Assembly (NCBI GenBank): GCA_023267975.1
Contig: JALNLA010000003.1
Span: 124,001 to 188,000 of the forward strand
Length of the DNA: 64,000 nt
Origin: Candidatus Terraquivivens ruidianensis
GTDB taxonomy: Archaea > Thermoproteota > Nitrososphaeria_A > Caldarchaeales > Wolframiiraptoraceae
Direction: 5' to 3'
A program made the position numbers and the translations under genes. Positions 34,633 through 43,101 of the stretch are shown one piece after another (position 1 is the stretch's first letter; the number at the start of each line of letters is the position of its first letter). The notes beneath the pieces were generated by a model that did not search any database, was not told the origin of the DNA, and saw only the letters and a list, made by a program, of their open reading frames with translations.

Positions 34633-35175
34633 CCATTCGGCAAACGCCCTGACTGCTTTTCCCCTGTGCGATATCGCGTTCTTCTCCTCAATTTCCATCT
34701 CGGCAAAAGTCCTTCCGTCACCCTCCTCGGGCATGAATATCGGGTCAAAGCCAAAACCACCCGACCCCCTGGGCTCATGAGAAATTCTTCCGACGCACAC
34801 ACCGCTGAACATCTTGACGGGCTTTCCGGATAGCTTGTACGCTATGCAAGACTTAAAGTATGCCACCCTATTCTCTTCACCAGCCATCAGCTTCAGTATA
34901 CCAGCATTGCCTATAGTCCTGTAGACGTACGATGAGTAAGGTCCAGGGAAGCCGTTCAGGCGCTCGATGAAAAGGCCAGCATCCTCGACGAACACCGGCT
35001 CCCCCAAAACCCCGTAGGCCTCCTCGCAGCTCCTCATCGATATCTCCTCTAGAGAGTCAGACTGTATTTCTGTGAGCTTGACGGCGCGCACGTCTATCTC
35101 TATGCCGAGAGCCCTTAGCAGGCTTCTGACCTCGTTCGCCTTTCCCATGTTCGTCGTCACGAAAGTTAGCCCCAA
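34615..35175 (-). CDS. rdgB: XTP/dITP diphosphatase (RdgB/HAM1)
   Basis: The 186-residue protein has the family signatures FVTTNMGKANEVRSLL (residues 4-19), VFVEDAGLFIERLNGFPGPYSS in pieces and GFGFDPIFMPEEGDGRTFAEM in pieces, plus a C-terminal SHRGKAVRA. It hydrolyses XTP, ITP and dITP to monophosphates, cleaning the nucleotide pool. It is the last gene of the kae1-bud32-rdgB operon and overlaps bud32 by ten bases. Confidence 0.94.
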   Translation of the reverse strand: MGLTFVTTNMGKANEVRSLLRALGIEIDVRAVKLTEIQSDSLEEISMRSCEEAYGVLGEPVFVEDAGLFIERLNGFPGPYSSYVYRTIGNAGILKLMAGEENRVAYFKSCIAYKLSGKPVKMFSGVCVGRISHEPRGSGGFGFDPIFMPEEGDGRTFAEMEIEEKNAISHRGKAVRAFAEWLKLTR

Positions 35176-35867
35176 CGCCTCCTCCTCTCCACGTACCTTC
35201 CCCTCGATTCTATCTCCTTAACCTTCTCCAAGATTTTGTGCAGTATACCGCCTAAGATTGTCCCATAACCTTCCATGAAAGACCGCATGAACTCTTCCCT
35301 TAGGCTATAGTGAGTGCTCTGGAGAGACCTGTCGAGTAGGTGGACGTCGACGGCGAACTCCTCGATGTCCTTAGTAAAAGTAGCCAGGCCGAAGTCGACG
35401 AGGTAAGGGTTCATTCGCTCATCGACTATCACGTTGGAGAGCGTTAGGTCGCCGTGAGCTATGCCGCCGCCATGCAGCATGCCCGTAAGGGCGCCAACGC
35501 GTTTTGCGAGCATGGAGAGAGTTTCTCGGTTTAGGTTTCCTATGACGTTCCTTGCCTCCGTGCCCCGTATCCTCTGCATGTATATCGTCGCATCGTCCAA
35601 ATCCACGAGGATTATCGCTGGGCATGCCACACCATGCTTCTTGGCTTCAGAGATTATCCTTGCCTCGGAGGCAGTCCTCTGCATCCTTATCTCCTTGTCC
35701 AGTAAGGGATGTCTGTAGGGTTTGGGTATCCTCTTCTTCGCCACAAGCTCCATACCGTTCCAGTTTAGCGTATAGATGGCTGCCTCAGCACCCAGCCTTA
35801 TCATTTCCGTAGGTTCTCCCAAGCTCAGCATACCATCCTCACCCAAACCATTTAACATCCACCTCAT
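35166..35867 (-). CDS. bud32: KEOPS complex kinase/ATPase Bud32
   Basis: The 233-residue atypical kinase has GAEAAIYTL and an ATP-binding lysine in LVAKKRIPKPYRHPLLD, the catalytic HGDLTLSNVI and the metal-binding DFGLA. The N-terminus is longer than usual by about 20 residues; the start at M4 or M13 is also possible. Bud32 activates Kae1 in the KEOPS complex for t6A modification at position 37 of ANN-decoding tRNAs. It overlaps kae1 by 29 bases, as expected for two subunits that work together and are fused in some archaea. Confidence 0.92.
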   Translation of the reverse strand: MRWMLNGLGEDGMLSLGEPTEMIRLGAEAAIYTLNWNGMELVAKKRIPKPYRHPLLDKEIRMQRTASEARIISEAKKHGVACPAIILVDLDDATIYMQRIRGTEARNVIGNLNRETLSMLAKRVGALTGMLHGGGIAHGDLTLSNVIVDERMNPYLVDFGLATFTKDIEEFAVDVHLLDRSLQSTHYSLREEFMRSFMEGYGTILGGILHKILEKVKEIESRGRYVERRRRWG

Positions 35868-36891
35868 CTATCCTCATCCTCGGCTTCACCCTGCTATCCT
35901 CGACGTCGACCACCATACCAGATAAGAGCTGGAGAACACCGTTCCAGGCTATCATAGCACCGTTGTCGCCAGCATACTCGTCAGGTATCGTGTAGACCTC
36001 GGCTCCGCGCTCCCTCGCCATAGTGTCAAGCATTTCCCTCAACCTCTTGCTCCTAGCAAGGCCGCCGACCACGAGTATCTCCTTCTTGGCCGTGTACGCT
36101 ACAGCCCTTTCGGTCACCTCGGTTAACATACTGTAGACAGTCTCCGTCAGGCCGAGACAGACGTCCTCCAGCGCAACTCCTTGCTTAAGCTTTAAGAAGG
36201 CAGCGGTCAGCAGGCCCGAGAAGGACACGTCCATGCCCTTGACGGTGTAGGGAAGTTGGACGAACGACTTTGCCTTCTCCGCCATGAGCTCGGGCATCGG
36301 CATAGGTCCTATACCTGCCTTTATACCGAAAGCATCGAGGCAGTTACCAGCTGCTATGTCTAGTGTCTCGCCGAATACCCTGTACCTTCCTGCGCTGAAG
36401 GTGACTACCAGCGTGTTTCCGCCGGCCACGTAAAGGACCATAGGGTCCCTACACCCTGCAAGTAGCCTTCCGATCTCTATGTGGGCAACGCTGTGGTTCA
36501 CGGCTATGAGGGGTTTGTTCAAGCTGAGGGCAAGCGTCCTAGCTATGGTTGCGCCAGTCCTTAGGCAAGGGCCCAAGCCCGGTCCGACAGAGAAGGCTAT
36601 ACCGTCCAACTCGCTGAGGGATATACCAGCTCTAGATATACCGGCCCTAAGGGTCTCCGGGGCTACGCGTGCGTGGTGCTGTGCCGCCTCCCTCGGATGT
36701 ATACCTCCCTTAGGAGGTTTGTAGACCCTGTTCTCGTTGGCCAGTATACGGCCGTCCGAGGACGCAACCCCTACACCGAACGTGTGGGCCGTGGACTCTA
36801 TGCCCAAGACTACTTTGGTGCCTTCCTTCAACGCTTCCCAAAGTGAAAGCTCTCGAGGGTGCTTATCATCCTTGTGGAGCAAAAGACCCAT
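35839..36891 (-). CDS. kae1: KEOPS tRNA threonylcarbamoyltransferase Kae1
   Basis: The 350-residue ASKHA-fold enzyme has VLGIESTAHTFGVG, the metal-binding NHSVAHIEIG (HxxxH) and YVAGGNT, ending with the conserved GDNGAMIAWNG. It transfers threonylcarbamoyl to A37 of tRNA. The family normally starts close to VLGIEST, so the first 27 residues here are an unexpected extension. A TTG at 36831 would give a normal N-terminus and widen the 34-base gap to the divergent aIF5B gene to 94 bases. I give the longest frame but think the shorter start is plausible. Confidence 0.93.
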   Translation of the reverse strand: MGLLLHKDDKHPRELSLWEALKEGTKVVLGIESTAHTFGVGVASSDGRILANENRVYKPPKGGIHPREAAQHHARVAPETLRAGISRAGISLSELDGIAFSVGPGLGPCLRTGATIARTLALSLNKPLIAVNHSVAHIEIGRLLAGCRDPMVLYVAGGNTLVVTFSAGRYRVFGETLDIAAGNCLDAFGIKAGIGPMPMPELMAEKAKSFVQLPYTVKGMDVSFSGLLTAAFLKLKQGVALEDVCLGLTETVYSMLTEVTERAVAYTAKKEILVVGGLARSKRLREMLDTMARERGAEVYTIPDEYAGDNGAMIAWNGVLQLLSGMVVDVEDSRVKPRMRIDEVDVKWFG

Positions 36892-36925
36892 TAGACAGCG
36901 GGCAGGTTAATGGAGGGGGTTCCGC

Positions 36926-38701
36926 ATGCATCTGAGGCAGCCAATCGTTGTTGTGCTGGGGCACGTCGACCACGGCAAAACGAGCCTGCTCGATAAGATG
37001 AGGGGTACGTTGGTCGCAGCGAGGGAGGCAGGCGGAATAACGCAGCATATAGGCGCGAGCCTCTTCCCGCTCGACGCAATCGTCTCGACGTGTAGGGCGC
37101 TGCTTGGCGAGGTCAAGGTGCAGCTGAAGGTTCCGGGTTTGCTCTTTGTCGATACGCCGGGTCATGCGGCCTTCGCCAACCTGAGGAAGAGGGGAGGCTC
37201 GATAGCAGACCTGGCGATACTCGTCGTGGATGTAACGAAGGGAATACAAGAGCAGACGCTCGAGAGCTTAGAGCTACTTAGGACGAGGAAGACACCGTTC
37301 GTGGTCGCCGCGAATAAGATAGATCTAATACCGGGCTGGAAGTCTGTCGAGTATGAGCCTTTCCCCAAGGCATTCCAGAGGCAGAGCCAAGCTGTGAAGG
37401 ACGACCTCGAACAGAGGCTCTACATGATGGTAGGCGAGCTTGCGGGCCTAGGCTTCAGGGCTGACGTATACACCAAGATCACGTCGTTCGCGACAACGCT
37501 TGCCATAGTCCCTGTGAGCGCCAAGAGCGGCGAGGGCATACCTGACCTGCTCCTCGTACTCTTAGGTCTTGCTCAAGTCTTCATGAAAGAGCAACTCACG
37601 GTCCGCGAAGATGTGCCTGCTGAGGGTGTGGTGCTCGAGATAACGGAGGAGGAGGGGCTCGGCACGACAGTTAACGCGATAATATACGACGGTAAGCTGA
37701 AGGTTGGCGACAGGATAGCTTTACTCGGTCCTGACGGCGCGTTCACGACTAAAGTTAAGGCCATACTGATGCCGAAGCCCCTAGACGAAATGCGAGACCC
37801 AAGGGACAGGTTCAAACCAGTCGAGCTCGTCGTGGCGGCAGCGGGTTTGAAGGTCGTGGCTGAGGGGCTGGATAGGGCATACCCAGGCTCGCCCATATAC
37901 GTAGTCGGTCAGAGCGAGGGTGAGACCCTAGAAAGGATTACGAAAGAGGTTGGCGAGTTCAGACTCTTCACAGACAGAGTAGGCGTCGTGCTCAAGGCGG
38001 ACACGCTAGGCTCGCTCGAGGCAGCCGTCAACTTTCTCCATGAAAGGGGAGTCCAGATAAGGGTCGCCGACATAGGTGAAATTTCGAAGAGGGATATAGT
38101 AGAGGCAGAGGTTGTTAGAATAAAGGACGAGTTGAGCGGTGTCATCTTGGCGTTCAACGTCAAGGTCGACCCGGTCCTCGAGCGGGAGGCCAACAGCAAG
38201 GGCATCAGGGTCTTCAAGTCAAACGTGCTGTTCAGGCTCGTGGAGGATTACATAAGTTGGGTGAGGGAGGAGAAGGAAAGGAGGGAAACTACCCAGTTTG
38301 AATCCCTCACAAGGCCTGGTAAGATAAGGATACTTCCGGGATACGTCTTTAGAAGGAGTAACCCGGCCATAGTGGGTGTGGAAGTCTTGGGCGGAAAGAT
38401 TAGGCCGAAGTGCTCGTTGATGAACTCCGAGGGTAAACACATCGGCTCGATATCGCAGATACAGGATAAGGGTCAGAGCATACCAGAGGCTATGGTAGGC
38501 ATGAGTGTTGCGATATCCATGAGGGAGCCGACGGTTGGCAGGCACGTGAGGGAGGGCGAAGTGCTCTATACGGTAATACCTGAGAACGAGGCACGACTGC
38601 TCTTTAAGTCGTTCGCCAACAGACTGACGGAAGACGAGAGGGCGGTGCTCGAGGAGATAGCCCAAATAATCAGGAAGAATAACCCTCTATGGGCCAGATG
38701 A
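36926..38701 (+). CDS. infB: Translation initiation factor aIF5B (IF2-like GTPase)
   Basis: The 591-residue factor has G1 GHVDHGKT (12-19), switch motif GGITQHIGA, G3 DTPGHAAF and G4 NKIDLIPG. A domain II beta barrel (EEGLGTTVNAIIYDGKLKVGD in pieces), domain III and a C-terminal domain IV (ILPGYVFRRSNPAIVGVEVLGG in pieces) follow. It helps subunit joining and initiator tRNA placement. The ATG at 36926 follows a GGAGGGGG site. It leads a translation operon with S6e, S24e and S27ae. Confidence 0.95.
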   Translation: MHLRQPIVVVLGHVDHGKTSLLDKMRGTLVAAREAGGITQHIGASLFPLDAIVSTCRALLGEVKVQLKVPGLLFVDTPGHAAFANLRKRGGSIADLAILVVDVTKGIQEQTLESLELLRTRKTPFVVAANKIDLIPGWKSVEYEPFPKAFQRQSQAVKDDLEQRLYMMVGELAGLGFRADVYTKITSFATTLAIVPVSAKSGEGIPDLLLVLLGLAQVFMKEQLTVREDVPAEGVVLEITEEEGLGTTVNAIIYDGKLKVGDRIALLGPDGAFTTKVKAILMPKPLDEMRDPRDRFKPVELVVAAAGLKVVAEGLDRAYPGSPIYVVGQSEGETLERITKEVGEFRLFTDRVGVVLKADTLGSLEAAVNFLHERGVQIRVADIGEISKRDIVEAEVVRIKDELSGVILAFNVKVDPVLEREANSKGIRVFKSNVLFRLVEDYISWVREEKERRETTQFESLTRPGKIRILPGYVFRRSNPAIVGVEVLGGKIRPKCSLMNSEGKHIGSISQIQDKGQSIPEAMVGMSVAISMREPTVGRHVREGEVLYTVIPENEARLLFKSFANRLTEDERAVLEEIAQIIRKNNPLWAR

Positions 38702-38754
38702 TTGAGACTTATTAGGAACCTATTAGTTGACGAGGATAAACTGGAGGTGCTCCG

Positions 38755-39165
38755 TTGTCCGAGAAGAAGGTCGGCCCTAGGCTCGTCCTGTCCGACCCAT
38801 CCACGGGTAAGGCACAGACGATCCAGCTGACACCCCAGCAGTTCTCGCTATTCATAGGGAAGAGGATAGGAGATGAGTTGGACGGCTCGATACTGGGAAA
38901 ATCTGGCTTTAAGGTTAGGATAACGGGCGGCACGGACGTGGACGGTTTTCCCATGAGGCTGGATGTGAGCGGCCCTAGGAAGGCAAGCATCCTCTTTTCT
39001 GGAGGTGTCGGTTTCCATCCAAAAGAAAAACCATCCTCTAAGAGAAAGAAGAAGAGGAACAGAAGGAGGAAGGAGGGTCTTAGGAAGAGGGTGACGGTGA
39101 GAGGAAACATGATAAGCGATGCGATTGCTCAAATAAACGCAGTCTTGATACCTGCAACCGGGTGA
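38755..39165 (+). CDS. rps6e: Ribosomal protein S6e
   Basis: The 136-residue protein has the S6e core VLSDPSTGKAQTIQL, FIGKRIGDELDGSILG, ITGGTDVDGFPMR and the basic segment KRKKKRNRRRKEGLRKRVTVRGN. The start is a TTG, fixed by a full GGAGGTG ribosome binding site at 38743-38749 that matches the 16S tail CACCTCC. Its stop overlaps the S24e start. Confidence 0.95.
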   Translation: MSEKKVGPRLVLSDPSTGKAQTIQLTPQQFSLFIGKRIGDELDGSILGKSGFKVRITGGTDVDGFPMRLDVSGPRKASILFSGGVGFHPKEKPSSKRKKKRNRRRKEGLRKRVTVRGNMISDAIAQINAVLIPATG

Positions 39166-39470
39166 TGGAAGTGGCTAAGCTATCTATCGTTTCGGAGGCT
39201 TGCAATAAGATGTTCCATCGAAAGGACGTCCAGATGATATTAGAGTACGACGGCGCAACGCCCAAGAGGGCTGAACTACTGAAGCTCATATCGGAGTACC
39301 TGAAGGCGCCGGAGGATAGGATAGCCGTTGTCAAGACGGAGAACCTTTTTGGACAGCGCAAGCTCTCTATACACTGTCACATTTACGATACGCCAGAGGA
39401 TATGAAGAAGTACGAAAGGAAGTACGTTCTAAGGAGGCAGGGGGTGGAGGTTTCTGGGAAGGCAGGCTAA
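39165..39470 (+). CDS. rps24e: Ribosomal protein S24e
   Basis: The 101-residue protein matches S24e: [44 protein letters not shown] in pieces, and [10 protein letters not shown] at the C-terminus. The ATG at 39165 overlaps the S6e stop; an in-frame GTG at 39162 is the alternative. Its 3' end overlaps the S27ae frame by about 17 bases. Confidence 0.94.
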   Translation: MEVAKLSIVSEACNKMFHRKDVQMILEYDGATPKRAELLKLISEYLKAPEDRIAVVKTENLFGQRKLSIHCHIYDTPEDMKKYERKYVLRRQGVEVSGKAG

Positions 39471-39621
39471 GCTTTGGACGAAGTACAAGCTCGAGGACGA
39501 CAAGCTGACGAAAAAAACCTTATTCTGCCCAAGGTGTGGAAGGGGCTACATACTGGCCGAGCACGCTGACAGATACACGTGCGGAAATTGCCACTATACG
39601 GAGTTTAAGAGCAAAAAGTGA
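39454..39621 (+). CDS. rps27ae: Ribosomal protein S27ae, with a non-standard start codon
   Basis: This frame of about 55 residues encodes [38 protein letters not shown] and [11 protein letters not shown]: the zinc ribbon C-x2-C-x14-C-x2-C and conserved ending of S27ae, in its usual place after S24e. Between the stop at 39430-39432 and the conserved core there is no ATG, GTG or TTG. A CTG at 39454, just after GGAGG (39446-39450), is the best candidate and gives a protein of normal size. Other options are translational frameshifting from S24e or a sequencing error. Confidence 0.85.
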   Translation: MGRQAKLWTKYKLEDDKLTKKTLFCPRCGRGYILAEHADRYTCGNCHYTEFKSKK

Positions 39622-39668
39622 GGCCGAGAAGGTTTAACCCATTCCTTCGTAGTAACTGCGACCATACT

Positions 39669-40214
39669 CTAACGTTTGCTCTTCGCTTTGATGCTCCTTA
39701 AAATCGCACATACTTCCTGCTTCTTCTCTTCCGTGACATCGACGGAGACGGCACCGACACTTGGCTGACCGTAGACGACCGTAGAACCCAGCGGAGCCAG
39801 CAGAACAGCAGGAAGCGTCAGCAAATCCTCTTCACCGTCTACATAAACCACGGCACCCTTCCCGGAAGAGATTGCTCCCTTCAGCGCGTTCACCGCCTTC
39901 TTAGATATCGTACCTGCGGGGTTCTCCGTATTAATCTGCAGAACGTTATCCCTAACGAACCTCTCGGAGACCTTTCTCTCGACCTTTCCGTCGATCACGT
40001 AGACGTCCGCACGGATTCCCATCCTGCTAAGCTCCATCGCGGAAAAGTCGCCGACGACTATCAGCATCGCTGGCCCTTTTTCCTTGATGTGTTCAACGAG
40101 TCTCTCCGTCGTTTCAGGCGGCTTACCCTCGAAAAGCTTGCCCAGAGGCTTCCTGACCTTCTCCTTGTCCTCCTCGCCGAAGATTATGTCCTCGTCGAAC
40201 AAGCAACCCGGCAT
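39669..40214 (-). CDS. GTP-dependent dephospho-CoA kinase (DUF359)
   Basis: The 181-residue protein fits the DUF359 family, shown to be the archaeal dephospho-CoA kinase for the last step of CoA synthesis. Family landmarks include MLIVVGDFSAMELSRMGIRADVYVIDGKVERK in pieces, NTENPAGTIS and VVYVDGEEDLLTLPAVLLAPLGSTVVYGQP in pieces. It has no P-loop, as expected. The gene meets S27ae tail to tail, with the nuclease-like gene 31 bases upstream on the same strand. Confidence 0.88.
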   Translation of the reverse strand: MPGCLFDEDIIFGEEDKEKVRKPLGKLFEGKPPETTERLVEHIKEKGPAMLIVVGDFSAMELSRMGIRADVYVIDGKVERKVSERFVRDNVLQINTENPAGTISKKAVNALKGAISSGKGAVVYVDGEEDLLTLPAVLLAPLGSTVVYGQPSVGAVSVDVTEEKKQEVCAILRSIKAKSKR

Positions 40215-40245
40215 TCCTCAAGAACTCCTCTGAAGGCCGTTGTTA

Positions 40246-41100
40246 CTACTGGAGGAGTGTGTTCAACAAGATGTCTTTTTCCCTTAACATGTTTTGGACG
40301 TCCTTGAGCGCTAAAAGCATCCTTTCTATATAGCCGTCCGTCAGCACATCTAGCTTGCTCCTCTCTAACGTGGGCAACGGCTCGATAGCACCCTTTACCT
40401 CTGCAAGCTGTCGCTCGTTAGTCACAACGTAGCATTTTCTCGGAGACCACCTTCTTATACATTCTTGGAGGTTGTACACTGCAGACTTCACCTGACCCTC
40501 CGTATGCACCTCGAAGGCGTAAACGACGGCAGATTCAGGCCTTGCATCCCTCTGCCATACGACGTCTATCCTGATAGGGCCAACCTTATACTCCTCGGAT
40601 GTCGCATAGCCGAGTAGGCTTCCGAGTTCTGCTAGCATGCGCTTTAGTTCGCCGTGTGTCGGAAGTATGTTAACCCAACGATACTTTTTTCTAAACACCT
40701 CCACGGCACCGAGAAGCGTTAGAAAGCGGAGCCTGATATTCGGCTGGGTTGTGCTCCTCCAGCCAGAACCGAGTTTGCGCAACTCCCTCACGATTTCCTT
40801 AGCCTTCATCGGTTTTTTGGAGAGTGTTTCCCTTATCTCACGGAACCCCCAGACTTTATTCTCTAAGTTCTTCAGCAGAAGCCGTGGAGATTTGGTCTTC
40901 AGAAAAAGCTCCCCATCGCTTGTCAGTTTAAGGTTGCCGTACTCATCCACGTCGGCAAGGCCCGTATAACATAGGCTCATCTTCAGACGACAAGTCAACG
41001 TATTCTTTGAAATTCTGAACATTTTCAGGGGTAGTGAACTGGCCAACTCCTCAAGCTTACACGGACTCTTTTGCAGGCGCTCGAGTAACTTCGTAAGCAA
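40246..41100 (-). CDS. Winged-helix protein with a PD-(D/E)XK nuclease-like domain
   Basis: The 284-residue protein has two DNA-binding-like parts: an N-terminal winged helix (about 1-55) and a second helical/winged segment (about 80-130, KPMKAKEIVRELRKLGSGWRS). The C-terminal domain (about 160-250) has the nuclease order IRIDVVW, then VVYAFEVHTEGQVKSAVYNLQE and a strand KCYVVTNE. The site reads D...E-V-H rather than E-x-K, so activity is uncertain. The start is a TTG at 41100. It could be a DNA or RNA nuclease or a repair-linked regulator. Neighbours give no hint. Confidence 0.65.
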   Translation of the reverse strand: MLTKLLERLQKSPCKLEELASSLPLKMFRISKNTLTCRLKMSLCYTGLADVDEYGNLKLTSDGELFLKTKSPRLLLKNLENKVWGFREIRETLSKKPMKAKEIVRELRKLGSGWRSTTQPNIRLRFLTLLGAVEVFRKKYRWVNILPTHGELKRMLAELGSLLGYATSEEYKVGPIRIDVVWQRDARPESAVVYAFEVHTEGQVKSAVYNLQECIRRWSPRKCYVVTNERQLAEVKGAIEPLPTLERSKLDVLTDGYIERMLLALKDVQNMLREKDILLNTLLQ

Positions 41101-41228
41101 TAAAAAGAATTCTTTTTGTTCGCTCCAAAAAGGATAGAAGGCTCCTTTTATTCTCTCATCTTTTGTGAGTATTGGGCCTCACCAGGTTTAAGCATTAAGC
41201 CTCTACAAAGATAAGGCTTTCCGTGACA

Positions 41229-41310
41229 TAATTTAGGTGACTGATGTGCAGAAAAAATTTTCACGAAGTCACCTAAAATGAAAGGTACCATGGAACCATG
41301 GGTCCACTGG
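41229..41310 (-). repeat. Hairpin element copy A, downstream of etfB
   Basis: Perfect 11-base arms TTTAGGTGACT (41232-41242) and AGTCACCTAAA (41267-41277) enclose 24 bases with an A6T4 core. About 10 bases further on comes ACCATGGAACCATGG. A second element of the same plan but different arm sequence lies at 61113-61190. On the minus strand both follow the last gene of an operon, so a terminator or 3'-end structured RNA is possible. Confidence 0.5.
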
Positions 41311-41316
41311 CCTACT

Positions 41317-42108
41317 TCAAAGGTACTGCTTGATTATCTCCAAGAGCTTCTCAGTAACCTGCTCCGGAGAGCCCCTTATGAATTCCCCTTTCCTCTCCCT
41401 CATCTTCGCCTCCTTCAACTCCTTGACTGTCGTATAAGATGCCTTCAAACCAACCTGCTCTTCCGAGACACCGAGCTCGTTCTTGTTCCAGACCTTAAGC
41501 CTGAACTCCCTCTCGGCCCACCTCTTCCTCCTAAAGTCCGGGAACCTTGGCGTGTTGCAGCCGAGCTCCACGCTGAGCAGGACAGGAAGCGGAGCCTCGA
41601 CGACCTCGTAGCCTCCCCTAATCGTCCTCCTCGCCCTTACCTTTCCGTCCACTACCTCGACCTTGTTCACGAAGGTTATCTGGGGTATGCCGAGCCACTC
41701 TGCTATACCTGGCGGTACCTGATTCGTACCTGCATCGGATGAACCCTCGCCGCAGAAGATTATGTCGACGTTCCCTAACTTCTTTATGCCCATAGCCAGC
41801 GTGAACGACGTTGGGTAAGTGTCAGCGCCTGCGAAAGCCCTGTCGCTGAGCAGTATAGCGTCGTCGGCGCCCATCGCAACAGCCAGCTTCAGGTGGGGCT
41901 CGAAAGCCGGAGGCCCCATAGAGAGGACTATGACCTCGCCGTCGTGCTTATCCTTGAGGTTCAGGGCCATCTCGAGCGCGTTCTTGTCGGCCGGGTTTAT
42001 CTCGCTCTCGACGCCTTCACGGATTAAAGTCTTGGTTGTAGGGTCGAGCCTCACCTGCTCGGCCTTCGGCGTAACCTTAACGCAGACCACCATCCTCATA
42101 GCCATCAA
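41317..42108 (-). CDS. etfB: Electron transfer flavoprotein beta subunit
   Basis: The 263-residue protein shows the EtfB pattern: MVVCVKVTPKAEQVRLD at the start, NPADKNALEMALNLKDKHDGE, ILLSDRAFAGADTYPTSFTLA in pieces, the conserved GxGSSDAGTNQVPPGIAEWLGIP in pieces and TVKELKEAKMRER near the C-terminus. Bifurcating EtfB subunits hold an extra FAD in place of AMP; I cannot decide this by eye. It is the last gene of the kor-hdr-etf operon and overlaps etfA by four bases. Confidence 0.92.
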   Translation of the reverse strand: MMAMRMVVCVKVTPKAEQVRLDPTTKTLIREGVESEINPADKNALEMALNLKDKHDGEVIVLSMGPPAFEPHLKLAVAMGADDAILLSDRAFAGADTYPTSFTLAMGIKKLGNVDIIFCGEGSSDAGTNQVPPGIAEWLGIPQITFVNKVEVVDGKVRARRTIRGGYEVVEAPLPVLLSVELGCNTPRFPDFRRKRWAEREFRLKVWNKNELGVSEEQVGLKASYTTVKELKEAKMRERKGEFIRGSPEQVTEKLLEIIKQYL

Positions 42109-43097
42109 CCCTTCAACGATTCAATCCTCTTTATCAGCTCGGGCATTATTTTGAAAAGGTCGCCTACGACGCAGTAGTCTGCATGGTTGAATATGTTGGC
42201 GTCAGGATCTGTGTTTATCGCTATCACGTTCTCTACTTTGTCTATGCCAGATAGGAAGTGAGCTGCTCCGCTTACGCCAGCGACTATTGCCAGCTTGGAG
42301 CTCAGGCCGACGCCTGTTGCACCGACCATTATGTCCCTGGGCGCTATCCCCTGATCTGAAAGGGGCCGTGTGACACCAACCTCACCGCCGATAAGTTCTG
42401 CAAGCCTTTTTATGAGCGATAGGTCGCCGCCTGTTCCTACACCGCCGATGACTACCTTCTCGGCCTTCGATATGTCTATGGCTTTTCCAACTTTTTTCTC
42501 CACGATTCTTGTCTTTATGTCCTCGGGCTTCAACCTGACCTGAACCTCTTCTATCCTGCCCTTCCTAGACTCGTCTGGCGGCAACGCCCTGAATATTCCA
42601 GGCCTTACCGTAACCATCTGCGGCCTTCCCTTGACGCACTTGCAGACCGCCAGTATGCTTCCGCCGAAGCCTGGTACGGAGCCCAGCAGCAGACCGGTTT
42701 CCTCTTCCAGCTCCAGCTCTACGACGTGTGCTATCAGGCCGGCGCCAAGCCTTACCGCTAACCTTCCGGCAAGGTCCACACCGTTGTTCGTCGCGCCGAA
42801 TATGAAGGCATCCGGGTTCCTCTCTTTGACAAGCCCAGCTATGACTTCCGTGTAGGTCTCGGTCATGTAGTTCTCTAGAACTGGAGAGTCTGCGAGAATA
42901 ATGGATTCGGCACCACGCTTTATCGCCTCGTCCGCAAGCCTCTTTACGTTATGTCCTAAAAGTATGCCAGTTACCTCCGCTCCGACCTTGGATGCGAGCT
43001 CCGAGGCTTTTCCCAAAACCTCCAGAGAGACCTCTTCAAGAACCCCTTCGTTCTGCTCGAGGAAGACCCATATACTCTTGTATCCAGCCATACGCAC
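42105..43097 (-). CDS. etfA: Electron transfer flavoprotein alpha subunit
   Basis: The 330-residue protein has the two EtfA domains: an N-terminal alpha/beta domain and a C-terminal FAD domain from about residue 205 with VVIGGVGTGG, GEVGVTRPLSDQG, MVGATGVGLSSKL, VSGAAHFLSGID and AINTDPDANIFNHADYCVVGDL in pieces. It would take or give electrons with EtfB, here in an operon with Hdr subunits and a 2-oxoacid oxidoreductase. It starts with an ATG 4 bases after the HdrD-like gene. Confidence 0.92.
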   Translation of the reverse strand: MRMAGYKSIWVFLEQNEGVLEEVSLEVLGKASELASKVGAEVTGILLGHNVKRLADEAIKRGAESIILADSPVLENYMTETYTEVIAGLVKERNPDAFIFGATNNGVDLAGRLAVRLGAGLIAHVVELELEEETGLLLGSVPGFGGSILAVCKCVKGRPQMVTVRPGIFRALPPDESRKGRIEEVQVRLKPEDIKTRIVEKKVGKAIDISKAEKVVIGGVGTGGDLSLIKRLAELIGGEVGVTRPLSDQGIAPRDIMVGATGVGLSSKLAIVAGVSGAAHFLSGIDKVENVIAINTDPDANIFNHADYCVVGDLFKIMPELIKRIESLKG

Positions 43098-43101
43098 GAC
43101 C

